From: Colius striatus
Taxonomy: Eukaryota; Chordata; Aves; Coliiformes; Coliidae
Direction of reading: 5' to 3'
Assembly (NCBI RefSeq): GCF_028858725.1
Contig: NC_084759.1
Location: 91,322,889 to 91,386,888, forward strand
DNA: 64,000 bases
Part shown: in pieces, positions 48,901 through 60,042 of the stretch
Numbering within the stretch: the stretch's first letter is position 1
How the letters are laid out: the number at the start of each line of letters is the position of its first letter
Made by a program: the position numbers and the translations under genes
Notes under the pieces: model-generated
What the model was told of the DNA's origin: nothing
Seen by the model: only the letters and a program-made list of their open reading frames with translations
Database searches by the model: none

Positions 48901-49420
48901 TGTCTTGGATCACAACGGGCAACAGCAAGTATGAAAGCTTCATGTTAGTTATTGTGTGATGAATCTTGCTGAGGGAAATGGTGGAGAAAAAGAAGGGCTG
49001 TTTTGCAGGCTTTTGGGAGGTCCTGATTTCTGTGCAGCGTGCCTGAAGAGGCCTTATTCACCCACAGAGCTGTTGTAACTTCATCTGGATATCACTTTGT
49101 TTGCAGCCACCCTGCTGCAAGCTGGCAGCCTGTGTTTTTGCCATATTGGGGCTTCCAGTTCCACTTGCTCTGAAGCAGGTAGAGACCTTGTGCAGCAAAG
49201 CCTGCTTTTTTGTTACCAACTGAGATCATCCCTACTTACGTACACGTGTTTACTTCTGATTATTTTTGGTGGAGTGAACTGCCCTGACTATCGTGTGCAG
49301 TTTCTATTAAGTCCCCGGAGCTTTACTGCTTTAATGACTGGGGTTTTTTATACAAGCCAAAGTGGAATTATCACCCATGCAGGTTTTTTTCCACTTTTCT
49401 CTTGTTTGTTTTTGTGTGGG

Positions 49421-49440
49421 TTTTTTTTTTTTTTTTTTTT
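49421..49440. repeat. Poly(T) run, 20 nt
   Basis: Twenty uninterrupted T residues in C2CD2 intron 2, inside a wider T-rich region (about 49380-49441). It could be the antisense tail of an unrecognised retroposon or simple slippage; no flanking element was identified. Confidence 0.9.
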
Positions 49441-52400
49441 AGTTTCTGTTATACTATAATCCTTGGTCCTTAATGTATTTACTTTTTTCCATGGTACTCA
49501 CTGTCAGTAAATACACTGTGAAGAAATTCTGTTTCATTCCAGGCTTTGTTTAGCTGGGCTAAGTAAGTTGCTCCTTAGGTCAACTTTTACAGTGTTGTCC
49601 AGCCTCTTAAGTTGTTCCTGTGCACCCATTCTCTGCAGCAGCTCCAGTTAAATCCATTTTCTTGAACTTGCTGGCTGAACTGACACATAGCCTACAGGTG
49701 AGGTCTCACCATGCAGAGAGAGTACTGCTTCTTTGTGTCTCTGAAAATAATTTCCTGATGTGTTTTAGGCTTCTATTCTGCCTCTCTTGTGGCTGCCTCA
49801 TGCTGTGACTGACTTGATGCATCCACGTCTCTCTTCCTTTGGTGTTCTCTCAGTAATAAGCTGCCCTTTGCAGGAGTCGTGTTTGTTAATTCTCATACAC
49901 ACACGCTTTGTATTTTGAATTGCATTTCTCTTGTTGTCTTCAAGGTTTTTCAGCGTTTCAGTGGGATGTCCTGATCTTCCTTTGTATTGCTGCTTCCTAG
50001 CTTGCTTTCCTCAGCATCCCACTTTCTTTCAGATTTCTCCTGAGGGGTGGTAGATGTTAACTGTGCAATAGGGTCAGTGCCTGACAGGCTCCTTTATAAT
50101 TTGCTTCCAGCTTTCACCTTCTTGCTCACTGTGCTGTCTTTTACCCTTTCAAACACATCTCCATTCATCTTGTCATGGGAATGATGGAGTACAAGCTTAA
50201 TTATCAGTAGGGTGACCCTACTGAAATAGACAAGACAACGTAATGGATCTTACCTATTTAAGAACAGCGTCTTGTCAAAGGAAGGCATCAGGGTGGGGAT
50301 TTATTTGCTTTGGTGGAGATAATGCTGGTTTTGGCACTCTCAGGTAGCCTTCCTGACTTCCAGCTGCTGCTGCAGATGTGTATGGGTCTCCTATAGGCTT
50401 GTGCCACATCTGCCAGCTCAGCGCAGGAATCACGGTTGCCTTAACACCCCAACATCACCACGTGCTTATGTGTCTGCAACTGAATCTCTCCAGATTACTG
50501 TAGCACACACTGGCAAACTTTTCCTGCATTTTACTGTCTTCTGTTGGTCTCCATATCTTCAGTTGTGCTGTTTCTCAGATGGTTTCTTCAGACTTGTGTG
50601 TTAGTGAGGCCAAAGTAGCAAGTCTGTTTCTGGTATTTTTTATTTTTCCTCTTTCTTAAGTGTAAGTACTGCTTCCTGTTCTTGCACCGTTTGATATTCA
50701 CTTAACTTGGTAGGTGGATTGAAAATTCTTCCTGTTCTGTCTCCTTGTACCTCCTCACGTGCTCGTTTTATCCCCTCTCACCCTTTTTTCCCCTTTTTTG
50801 AATTTGTATGTCTTTCAGTCTTAAAGGAGTAGATAAATTCACATTTTATCAGTTTCTGCTTTGTTTCTGTTGCTGACATGATAACTTACTCTCTCCTGCA
50901 CTCATTCCATCACTCACCGTGCCTTCACCCCAGTGTTTACTGTCATTTTAGAAACTGCTCCAGGTTTGTCTCTTTGCATTTGCAGGCAAATTCACTTTGA
51001 TACCAGCTTTTTAAAATCTGCCTCTGACAGTGCTTGGGTTAAACATTGCATTTGTCTTCTTCAGTTTGTCTGTATCATGTGTTAAACTGCTTGGGTAAAG
51101 AGGGAATGGTGGTGAAGCCAGAGGAAGCCACTCAAGAAGTTAATGTGAAGGCTCTGGTAGTCAAGGAAGATGGTGTAATTCTTCCGAGCAGCTGAGTGTT
51201 AAAACTACAAAAAGGCAGAAGTTTTTGACAGGAAAATTTTCTTATTGAGATGTTTTAAGCGGAGCACACAAACTGTCTGTGTGGACATTGACAAGGTAAC
51301 TTTTCCATGCTAAAAAAAAGAGCCTTTTCCTTCTCAGAGTAGTGCTCCAAAACAAAGATGGGAAACTGAGGGTCCTAAATCAAATAGCATATTGGTCCCT
51401 ATAGTTGAGATGAAGGCCGCTTTCACTGTGTGGCTACCTCATGGTGTATACTCATTTTGACATGAATATGTTAAAGATCTGTAAATATCTGTTTTCCTTC
51501 TAGAAAGAAAAGCAATCAAAGCCTGTAAAGCTGAGGGTTTTACTCAAACACATGATATGGTTGGGGCTTGGGGAAGGTGAACATGACCTTCCCCAGCAGG
51601 GTTGTCAGAACTTCCCCCTGAAATCATGACACTTCATTGTCCCTTGGCCACAGGAGGGAACCTGCTGCCCCAGGCATGTAGAGAGAGGAAGCAGGACTGA
51701 AGAAAAGACCAAGTGTAATGCACAGAATCAGTGGTAGTACCAAAATTGGAACCCCAAGGAGAGGACACAATGTGTGAGGAGCAGAGGCACTTCTGGTGCT
51801 CCTTGAGATGAAGCAGCTTCTGCTGCTACTTTAGGAAAGAAAGAAACTGAAATTTTGCAGCTCTGTCTAGAGGAAAACTGTAGTGGTTTTTCATTCTCCT
51901 TGGTTCCTGCAGGTTTTTATCTGAAAGAGTTTGGTTTTTTTTAAAGATAATTGTACTAATAAGTTTAAATATGTATAAGCAAGATGTGTTATAACATCTG
52001 TAGTTCATTGGAGCTGGGTACCAGTGTCTGACAGATGGGGAATAGAGCCCAGCCAGGTCAAGGAGTTTGGCCTCAGCAACTCATCCAGGGAAGGAGGCAA
52101 GTGAGAGTGGAGGCTGAAGGGTATTGAGGAGATAGCGAGAATAACCCTGGCATGGTAGTGATCAAGTGCCAGGAGTCAGCTGAGTGTGGTGAGGGATGGC
52201 AGAGGGCTGAGGAGGAGTGGGGATGCAGCCTTGCCAGCGAAGGCACCCAGGGAAGGGCTAGGAACCCCTCCTGTGAGAGATCCTCAAAGTGCATGGAGAG
52301 ACTTTGGCTTGTGACGGGTTGTTTGTGCTGGGGGAGGCTAGAGCTATGGAGGTGCCAGAGGAAGAAAACACCTTGATCTTGCTGGTGGAAGAGTCCTGGT

Positions 52401-55301
52401 TTCTTTGTGCTGATGCTTCACCTTACGCTCTTTCAGCTAATTTAGGAGGTCTTGCTTGTCCATATGCAAGATAACAGGAGAGAGCTGGCATGTGACCCCT
52501 CTGGGAGTCCAGAATTAGACAGCCACAGCTGCTGTGTGGTGGTACGAGGACTTAGAGCAGTTTGTTACAAAAATTACAGGTTTTCTAGACTCTAAAACAT
52601 AAAGCGCTGATGGCTGGGAATGTTCCTGGTATGAAGGGATAGGAGAAAGAGACGAGGAAGATAAATGAAGTTGAAAAGCAACTCCCTCCCTGTCAGTCCA
52701 GGTGCTACTGTTTTGTTGTGAACATCTATCTTTCCTCTTTCTCTCTTCCGTCGACCAGAAAGGGGTCCTTTGGCAGACCCTCCCTTCTCCTGCTCTTCAT
52801 CTGTGCAGAGAAAATGAATTCAAAGCAGCAAGTTGGATGGGGCTATGAAGGAAGAGGAGTGTTGCATAGGAAGCTTCAGTACCTTTTTTTCATGTGACTC
52901 TTCTGGGAAAAATGGCCTGCATATTTCTGCTCTGGTCTATCAAAATAATTTGCTACACTTCTAAAGGAATGTCACTTCAAAAGGGAAGCGGCAGTTGCAG
53001 TCTCTTTAATCAACTTCTCACTACTTGTGGCAGCAACTGAGATGAAAACAGAGTCACTTTCTCTTCTAACTCTAGCCCAGAATTCTACTTATCTCAGTAT
53101 TCTGACTCCATAATCCATCCTGCTCCCAGAACAAAGGAATTCACCTGATATAGAGATGTATTATTTTCCTTTAACATTAAAAGTGAGGGGAGAAGGACAA
53201 TAGAACTTGGCAGAAAATAATCAAGGAGGCTAAAAGCCTAAACCCTAATAGTTTGGGCTTCTGAAGTTACAAATATTTTTTGAATGGATTTAGCATCTCT
53301 TGACAGGGTGTAGAAGGAAAAGTCAAAGCACTTGTAGCATCTGTTTCCATCCTATTTAGAAGTAAACACAATTAAGAAAAAAGTGGCACATGAACTCATC
53401 TACCAAATCTTGCCAGGCTTTTTTAGTTTTTAAGCAGTAATCAATCATGTACCTGGCAACCTTGGCTCTTGGACATCCAGAAATTACAAAGGTCTCTGTA
53501 TCATATATACAGCAAGTCCCACTTGTTCTGAATGCACTGAACTTCCCTTCATATGTGGATGAGGTGTACCTGGGTGACGTGCAAGTGTCAGCAGCTTTTG
53601 AATCAGAGCTGTTCTTTTCCCTCCTCTGCTCTTGAAAAAGAGGCAAGAACCTATTCATTTTTGAAGTCTTTAAAGAACCACTATACTTACCCATCCTTGT
53701 GAGTGAAAAGGGTGATTCTATGTTTCAACTTAACTACAAATAAAATAAGCAATTAAGCTCTTTGGTCTTGTTAGCTGTTAAAAATGCTTTAAATTCCTTT
53801 ATGTTATAATGATGGGTGTTTGTGTTAGTTATGTGGGATTAAGGGTAAAAAAATCAATTCTGAAGGAATTTAGGCTTTAGGGAAGGGGAAAGGTGAGAGA
53901 AGCTGATTTGTCCACTTCTAAACGATAATTTGCAGAAGGCAAACCTGAAAAGACAAATCTTGTTGCTCATGGGTGTGGTTGGGATTTTTATTTGTGATGT
54001 CCGCTCGGTCTACCTACTTCTTTGTAATTAAGTCTCCACCTTAATGGATGTGCTCTGAAGCCCTTGATAATGCTCTAGTCCTTAAAGTGTATGCTATAGA
54101 GCCCAGGGAGATGAAATATATTTAAGGAGAGACTGACAAGGATCTTCCAGAAGGAACATGATTCATTTTAAAGCTTTCAGCTTCAATTCCAGTGCCCATA
54201 AGTGAAGCAATAAGTGCGCAGACATAATTTAATAGCCTGCATTCAGAGTTTCCATCAAACAAATTCTGCAGTGAATTATATGTCTGTGCACTGCATTAAT
54301 CTGGCTAGTTTTGCCTGAGTCACTGTAAGGGAGGCTCAGCTGTTCTTTCTAATGGTGGACCTGTGGGGACAGTAACTACAGTGGGACAGTGACAAGCCGC
54401 TGTCTTCAGCCAGCAGAGCTATTTGCAAAGTGAGCTTCTCTCTCTAGTGTAATGAGTAATCTCTGACTCGTGTACCTGGAGCTTTCCTGTGCTGCTAGAC
54501 ACTTTCTGAACGCTCCAGGAATTTTGCTTGGCAGCTCTGTCACCTCAGTCAGTTTGCAGAGGAGAGGGAGGAAATATCATTTAGTGTTTGTAAACTCAGT
54601 AGGAAATCAAGTTAAATTACTAAAGCTTATAAAAGTTAAGGAGTGTACTCAATTAAGTGTATAGCAGTCAAGTGGCATACAAACCATTCCCTGACATTTA
54701 GCTTTGTCACAGAATTTTAGGGCCTCTCTTGGTTTGGTCAAAGACTTGAGTAAACTTTTAAAGGCTTCTGGCCCTCCCCACACCACTGAGAACTGGAATT
54801 ACACAGACAACATCCTCCTCTGCAGCAGCACAGTTATGCTGAAGTTTCATGTTTGTAGGACACCACTAAACCAAATTGTTTTATAAAACCAGCTGACCTA
54901 TGGTACGCTACTTATTTCAAGGCAGAAGAGGAAGAAGAACAAACTTCTTTGTCTCCTTGATGCAAAATTGTAATCTTTGAGCTTTTAATATATAGATATG
55001 TGAAGCACAAAGGAGTCTTTGTCAGGTTAGGAGTTACTTTTATGTTGGATAAGAATGCAAAAGGGATTCTGAAAAATACCAGAATTGCCAGGTATTAAAT
55101 TCTGTGTCCAGAAGCTAATACTTGAACTACAATTTTTAGGAGCAAATGTAGAGAAGAAGGTAGGGATGCTAATGAAATGGCTTAGAAATCTCCCATTGAT
55201 GGAATTCAGCATGATTCTGGTAGCTTAAAGTCCTTCCTTTTCTTAGTTCCTTTCTTGCATTCACCAAGTCATCTTCTTAAGACTAATTTGGTTTTCTTTA
55301 G

Positions 55302-55421
55302 GTGGTTTCTTGTAATGTTGTTGGAGATTCTGTTACATTTGTTGTCACTGTCTCACAAACTTCGCCTGCGACCACAGAAGGTCAATCATACAGTGTGAAA
55401 CTGTCTCCACTTCACTTGCAG
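55302..55421 (+). CDS. C2CD2: C2CD2 coding exon 3 (40 residues)
   Basis: It encodes residues 131-170, from VVSCNVVGDSVTFVVTVSQ to SVKLSPLHLQ, alternating hydrophobic strands expected of the SMP beta-barrel. The acceptor ends at 55301 (TTTCTTTAG) and the donor is GTAAAG at 55422, phase 0 at both ends. It continues directly into the LQLYVK strand of the next exon. Confidence 0.9.
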
Positions 55422-55831
55422 GTAAAGCATCAAGTGTTCTCCCTTTTTTTCCTTTTGTTACGTCTCATCCTGTAGCTGAGCTGAACCTCCTCTTTGCAAA
55501 ATACCTACAAACTGCGTTTAACTCTGGTGAAACGTTTAATAGTATTATAGTTTCCCTCTTGGGAAAGTGATAAATAAATTAAGCCACCTTTTTGGAAGAA
55601 TATGGGTAGACTACTTGGATGTATAATGTATAATAGCAATCATAAATAATAAAAAGCAATATCCTTTTTGATTGGCATGCACTTTCAAAGCTTAAGTAAC
55701 TTCTGCCTCCTTAGACTGCCACTTTGAATTTACTTACGCAGAAACTTTGGCAAGACTTAGTGTGGAGCTTGACCTTCACTTGCTTTACAGGACACCAGAG
55801 CACTCTCCAATAACTGCTTTCCTATCCACAG
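55422..55831 (+). other. C2CD2: C2CD2 intron 3
   Basis: A short 410-bp intron from GTAAAG to a CCTATCCACAG acceptor. Nothing else is recognised in it. Confidence 0.88.
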
Positions 55832-55933
55832 CTTCAGCTCTATGTGAAAGACAAAGGAGAAGATGTCAAAGTTGAGTGGTTCCTCATTAACGCCGATGAA
55901 ACCAACTTTGAAATCCAGCCAACAGTGCAGGAG
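55832..55933 (+). CDS. C2CD2: C2CD2 coding exon 4 (34 residues)
   Basis: It encodes residues 171-204, from LQLYVKDKGEDVKVEWFLIN to EIQPTVQE, further SMP-type amphipathic strands. The acceptor is CCACAG ending at 55831, the donor GTCAGT at 55934, phase 0 at both ends. Confidence 0.9.
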
Positions 55934-58900
55934 GTCAGTCAGTATGTTTTAGTTGTTGTAATGGCAGAGAAGATGGGTCTCCATCCCTTCAGTGCAAAAC
56001 CCAGCATAATGCTTTAGGTTAGCTGTAGAAGTGTGTAGAGCCAAAGTATCAGGTGAGGCTGGAAGAGCTGAAGCAAAAATGCCCATTCATTTCTGTTGGC
56101 TGCCTTCAGTAGAAGCATCGAGCAGTTAGCTGTCAGCAGCGCCGTGTTGAACTGCTTCAGTGATATCTGCCATGGCTCATCCATCAAAACCCTACTTCTC
56201 TGAAATCTAGGAGGATTTCTCAAGGTTACTGAAGCATTAATGTTAAATCAAGCCTGTATTTGACAGACTAATGACTTGGCAAACTTATTTCAAATTGAAA
56301 GGTGTGAAAAGTGTCTGTTCCTGAATACCTTCTCTCAGAGCACTTCTAAAATAACAAACCCCCAACAATTGTAATGGTATTCCCATCAAAGTAATTAGAA
56401 AGTTGCACCTTCCTTAACTTAAATAAATTTTGAAATGTGGCAGCAGTAGTTAAGGAGCAGCTCTGAAAAAAATACTGTTATTTAAGGAAACAGTGGGTGA
56501 TTTAAAAAGGTATTGATGCTTTTGGAAATGCACCTTGTCTTAGTATATAAACCTCGATTGTCTTAGTATATAAACATTGATTCATTGTTTTGATTTATTT
56601 TATTGAGACATCCTCTGAAAAAATTGCTTTATGACCAAGACTTCTGCCTTTGACCTTTCACAATTACAAACTTTTTTGGCACAAATGTGCTAACTTAAGC
56701 CTTTTTCACAACAGTGGGGGGACACTTAACTTGTATTTTGTGAAGTCATTTCTCTGACCAAAGGCCTCTTTAAAAAAAATGGTTTATTGTATATTAGAGA
56801 TGCTTCTAAAAACCTGTGCTGAGTGGCCTAGAACTGCAAGGGTTTATGACCATAGTTTTTGTATACAAAAATGTGAAACTCGTAACTGAAGACAGACAAG
56901 TCTTTTGAAGTATGTTTTAATGTAGGTTTTACTGTGCATGCCTAGCAGTGTAAATGACCTTTGTGCATTGAGCTGGCACGCTGATTATCCACATACTGGA
57001 CAGTCATTAAGTACTTACTGGCAAATGCAGATGACTCTGGTACAGTCACTGGACTTCACAGGACTTCTCATATCCTGCTTTTTGAGAGGTGCCCGAGTCC
57101 AGAGTTGCAAAGGAGTTATTTTCTGTGCTTTGCCTTGGTTTTTATAATAAGCCTGTTAATTTCTTAATAGCTAAGGGCTTTATTTTAACTTTGAAATGAG
57201 GCTCCTTAACCAAACTGCATTCCAAATAACTATGGCAACATCAGAAAATACTGAAGTGTAGATGTCCAATGATTATTGTTGCTGTCGTTACCATTAAATA
57301 ACAACTGTGAGGTTAAGTTGGTGGCAAAACGAGAGGCAGCTGGGATTCTGCAACTGGGCAGCGTTCTTCAGCAAAGTGTTTAGGTAAGGGCAGGGGAGGG
57401 AAATTACCTCCAAAACAGTGAAAACTAACTATAATTTATCTGCTTACTTAAATATTAAAAACAATGAAATTACTGAAACCAAAGATTTAGACTGCCTAAT
57501 TCACTTCATGAATATTTTTTTAAGTAAAAGAGTGCAGATAATTCTGCAAGTTGCAGAAATGTACCACTGCCTCTTTCTTTGATGGCTGGTCGATGGAGCA
57601 GGGTGTGAGCAAAGCAGAGTGTCTGTGGGACTGGTCGGTGCTGTTTTATGTTTTGAACAGTAGCGACCTGTTGTCAGAGGGTGGTTAGGTAAGGTGGCAG
57701 CAAAACAGGATTTCTGTATACAGCATTCCTGGGATTTTTCTGAAACACCCTGAATGTTTTTGTAATACTTGGGTAATTGGGAAAGGGCTGTTCCTCCCAA
57801 TTTGTTTGACCTGTTGTGCCAGCTGCAAGCGTACTCTCAGGAGCGTAGAAGCCATTGGGTGATCATTCTCCCACACCTAAGAAGGGACCGAGGCTTTTGA
57901 GATGACGGGTCGCCTCCTATACCGAGAACTCCGTAGTGGAGGACCGTGGTGCAGGATGCTTGAGGGGCAAAGCAATGCCATGCTCTGCCATGTTCACAGC
58001 AATGCAGTTGCTGGAGGCTTCAGCTGTTAGTGCCTTGCAGCTTAGTTGTGCAGCGTGGCTGCACCAGTGTGGGCCAGGTAGCGCTGAATGCTGGTGATGC
58101 AGAGCCATAGTGTTATCAAGGCAACCTACCAGGATTAGGCCTTCAGACCCCAACTTGATTTCCCTGCTTGTGCAGTCTGGGTGTCGTTGTCATCAGTGTA
58201 CCTTGTCTTTACAGCAGGGCCTTGTTTGTTGACAGTGGCATGCTGTTTGTGGACATGCACCCATCAAACAGCAGCATGCAGGAGGGTACCTTTTATCTGC
58301 TTTTATGTGATTATTGCATTCTCCATCTGTTCTCTAACTACATCCATGAAGAGGTTCGCTTTCTTTTAATAAAGCCTTGTTCTGTAATGGTAAAACCTCT
58401 CAGATGTGGTATCAGGTGAGAAAAGATGGATGAGTCCTTCTGTTGTTTAGGTCAAATCTCTGTCTACTACTTCAGTCTTTTCTTTAGAAAAGAAACCTCA
58501 CTGAGATTTCTCCTGTGGTGCCTTCAGATCAGCTGGGTAACAGACTGCCCGTTCTGTGATAGCTTAATTTAAAAATCCACTCCCTGTAGGTAAATGAGCA
58601 GAAGAGGCTTCCTGAGCAGCATGACATAGGAAGCAGGCTTCTCCGGGAGCATAGGGAGGGCAGGGGCACTTCACTGTCCTCATACACCTTACAATTAATT
58701 GTGTGGAGCAATGTGTGCAGGCAGAACCTGTGGTCTGTTCTGATCTCTCAGGGACAGCAGTGTTAAACACCGATTGCAGTGAGATTTTTGGATGCACAAA
58801 TGTATGAGTCAGTCTCCCAGAGCAGCACAACTGTCAGTCCCTACAGTGCACTTTTCAGCAAGGTTGAAGACCTCCAGGAGATGCTGTAATAATTTTTACA

Positions 58901-59349
58901 GTACAGCACAGGATTAAGTTCTCAACTGTTGCAAGCTGGCATACCTCCCATTAAATCAGTGGAATGGTGCCGATCTGCTTGTCTAATGGCCTGGTCTGCT
59001 CTCTCAGTGAAGTGCAAAGCAGTAGAAAAACTTCAGAACACCACCATAGGATACAAACTGTTAACGAAGCTTCCATTTTTGTGGCTAATAGCTGTGCCTT
59101 CCTAACTTTCAGAACAGCATGTGGCTTTTTCAGTGTGTATTTGTAGTTTTCCTTTCATAAGTAATATAAAAATGTAAGCAATTATTTGTGTGATCTCTTA
59201 TTTCACTTTGTTGTTGGCAACAGAAACCACGTCTCTCTCTGACAAAGTTAATGTTGGATGGCTTTGGTGGTTTAGATGTACTACATTAATTTTTGTCTTA
59301 ATTTCCTCCTCCTGAGTTTTGAGAAGCATAATTGTTTATTTTCTCTTAG
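55934..59349 (+). other. C2CD2: C2CD2 intron 4
   Basis: A 3.4-kb intron with an AT-rich first half and a more GC-balanced second half (57550-58200). It contains a 23-bp-period tandem duplication (56535-56575). No exon or CR1 tail is recognised. Confidence 0.8.
56535..56575. repeat. Two-copy tandem duplication, period 23 bp
   Basis: TTGTCTTAGTATATAAAC occurs at 56535-56552 and again at 56558-56575 without mismatch, separated by five bases. It is a small intronic duplication and a likely length polymorphism. Confidence 0.9.
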
Positions 59350-59472
59350 GGACAAACAGCAGGCACATGTGCAATATCTGAAACACTCGGAGATGTTTTG
59401 AAGAACCTGTTTAGCTCAGTTTCTCCGTCTGTAGTGTTGAGTACGAGGCCTACAGATATAAAAGATGTTCAG
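59350..59472 (+). CDS. C2CD2: C2CD2 coding exon 5 (41 residues)
   Basis: It encodes residues 205-245, from GQTAGTCAISETLGDVLKN to RPTDIKDVQ, completing the SMP region. The acceptor is TTCTCTTAG ending at 59349, the donor GTAAGT at 59473, phase 0 at both ends. Confidence 0.9.
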
Positions 59473-59921
59473 GTAAGTCTTAGTCCTACCGAAATCTTTT
59501 GAGAAGTGTCCTTCTGCTTAGTGTTTTTATTATATATTGATGACTCACAAATGAGTTAGTTTGACGCCATTTGGTGATCAGAAATAATTGGGAGAGTGAG
59601 GAGTCTCTTTCTCTGGAGGGTTTTAAAACCTGCCTGGACACGTTCCTGTGTGACCTGATGGAGGTGAACCTGCTTTAGTCAGGGGACTGGACAGGATGAT
59701 CTCTAGAGGTCCCTTCCAACCCCTACATTTCTGTGATTCTGTGAATGCATTCTTTAAAATAACATAGCCTTTGGCAGTGAAGGCTGTGTGGTCATGACTC
59801 CTTTGTGGCTGCTGGATGTCACACCCCATCGCAGTCAGCTTCCCTGTATCCATATGACAGAAGTGAAAAGTAGTTAGTGTTTGCATATGTGTGATCTTCT
59901 TGCTCTGCTTGCTTTTCACAG
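59473..59921 (+). other. C2CD2: C2CD2 intron 5
   Basis: A 449-bp intron from GTAAGT to a TGCTTTTCACAG acceptor. A sense CR1 tail (59591-59744) makes up a third of it. Confidence 0.88.
59591..59744 (+). mobile_element. CR1 LINE 3'-end fragment in C2CD2 intron 5
   Basis: This is a sense CR1 tail: the GAGGAGTCTC block, GTTCCTGTGTGACCTGATGG, GAACCTGCTTTAG, GATGATCTCTAGAGG, TCCCTTCCAACCCC and the TTCTGTGATTCTGTGA terminal repeat. About 155 bp, 5'-truncated. Confidence 0.93.
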
Positions 59922-60042
59922 GATATGCAGAAGACAAGTCTTCTCCCTCAGGGCACTAGTCCACCTAAACCTCCAAGGGCTCATGAACTCAAGCTGCTGG
60001 TGAAGAACATTGCGGTAAACCTAACTGATCATAGTGCTGCAG
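59922..60042 (+). CDS. C2CD2: C2CD2 coding exon 6 (40 residues plus one base), last in the window
   Basis: It encodes residues 246-285, from DMQKTSLLPQGTSPPKPPRA to LTDHSAA, then the first base of a Gly codon. The proline-rich linker (GTSPPKPPRAHE) followed by LKLLVKNIAVNL looks like the SMP-C2 linker and the first strand before the C2 domain. The acceptor is TTCACAG ending at 59921, the donor GTAACG at 60043, ending in phase 1. The human protein is about 700 residues, so some 400 residues including the C2 domain must lie beyond 64000. Confidence 0.87.

Larger units (their letters stand above)
45505..55301 (+). other. C2CD2: C2CD2 intron 2 (9.8 kb)
   Basis: This is the largest complete intron in C2CD2 within the window. 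It contains the switchable hairpin sequence at 45936-45969 and a T20 run at 49421-49440. Short open frames on both strands are unrecognised. No CR1 tail was seen. A small in-frame exon could be missed, because all flanking exons are phase 0, but the protein reads plausibly without one. Confidence 0.75.
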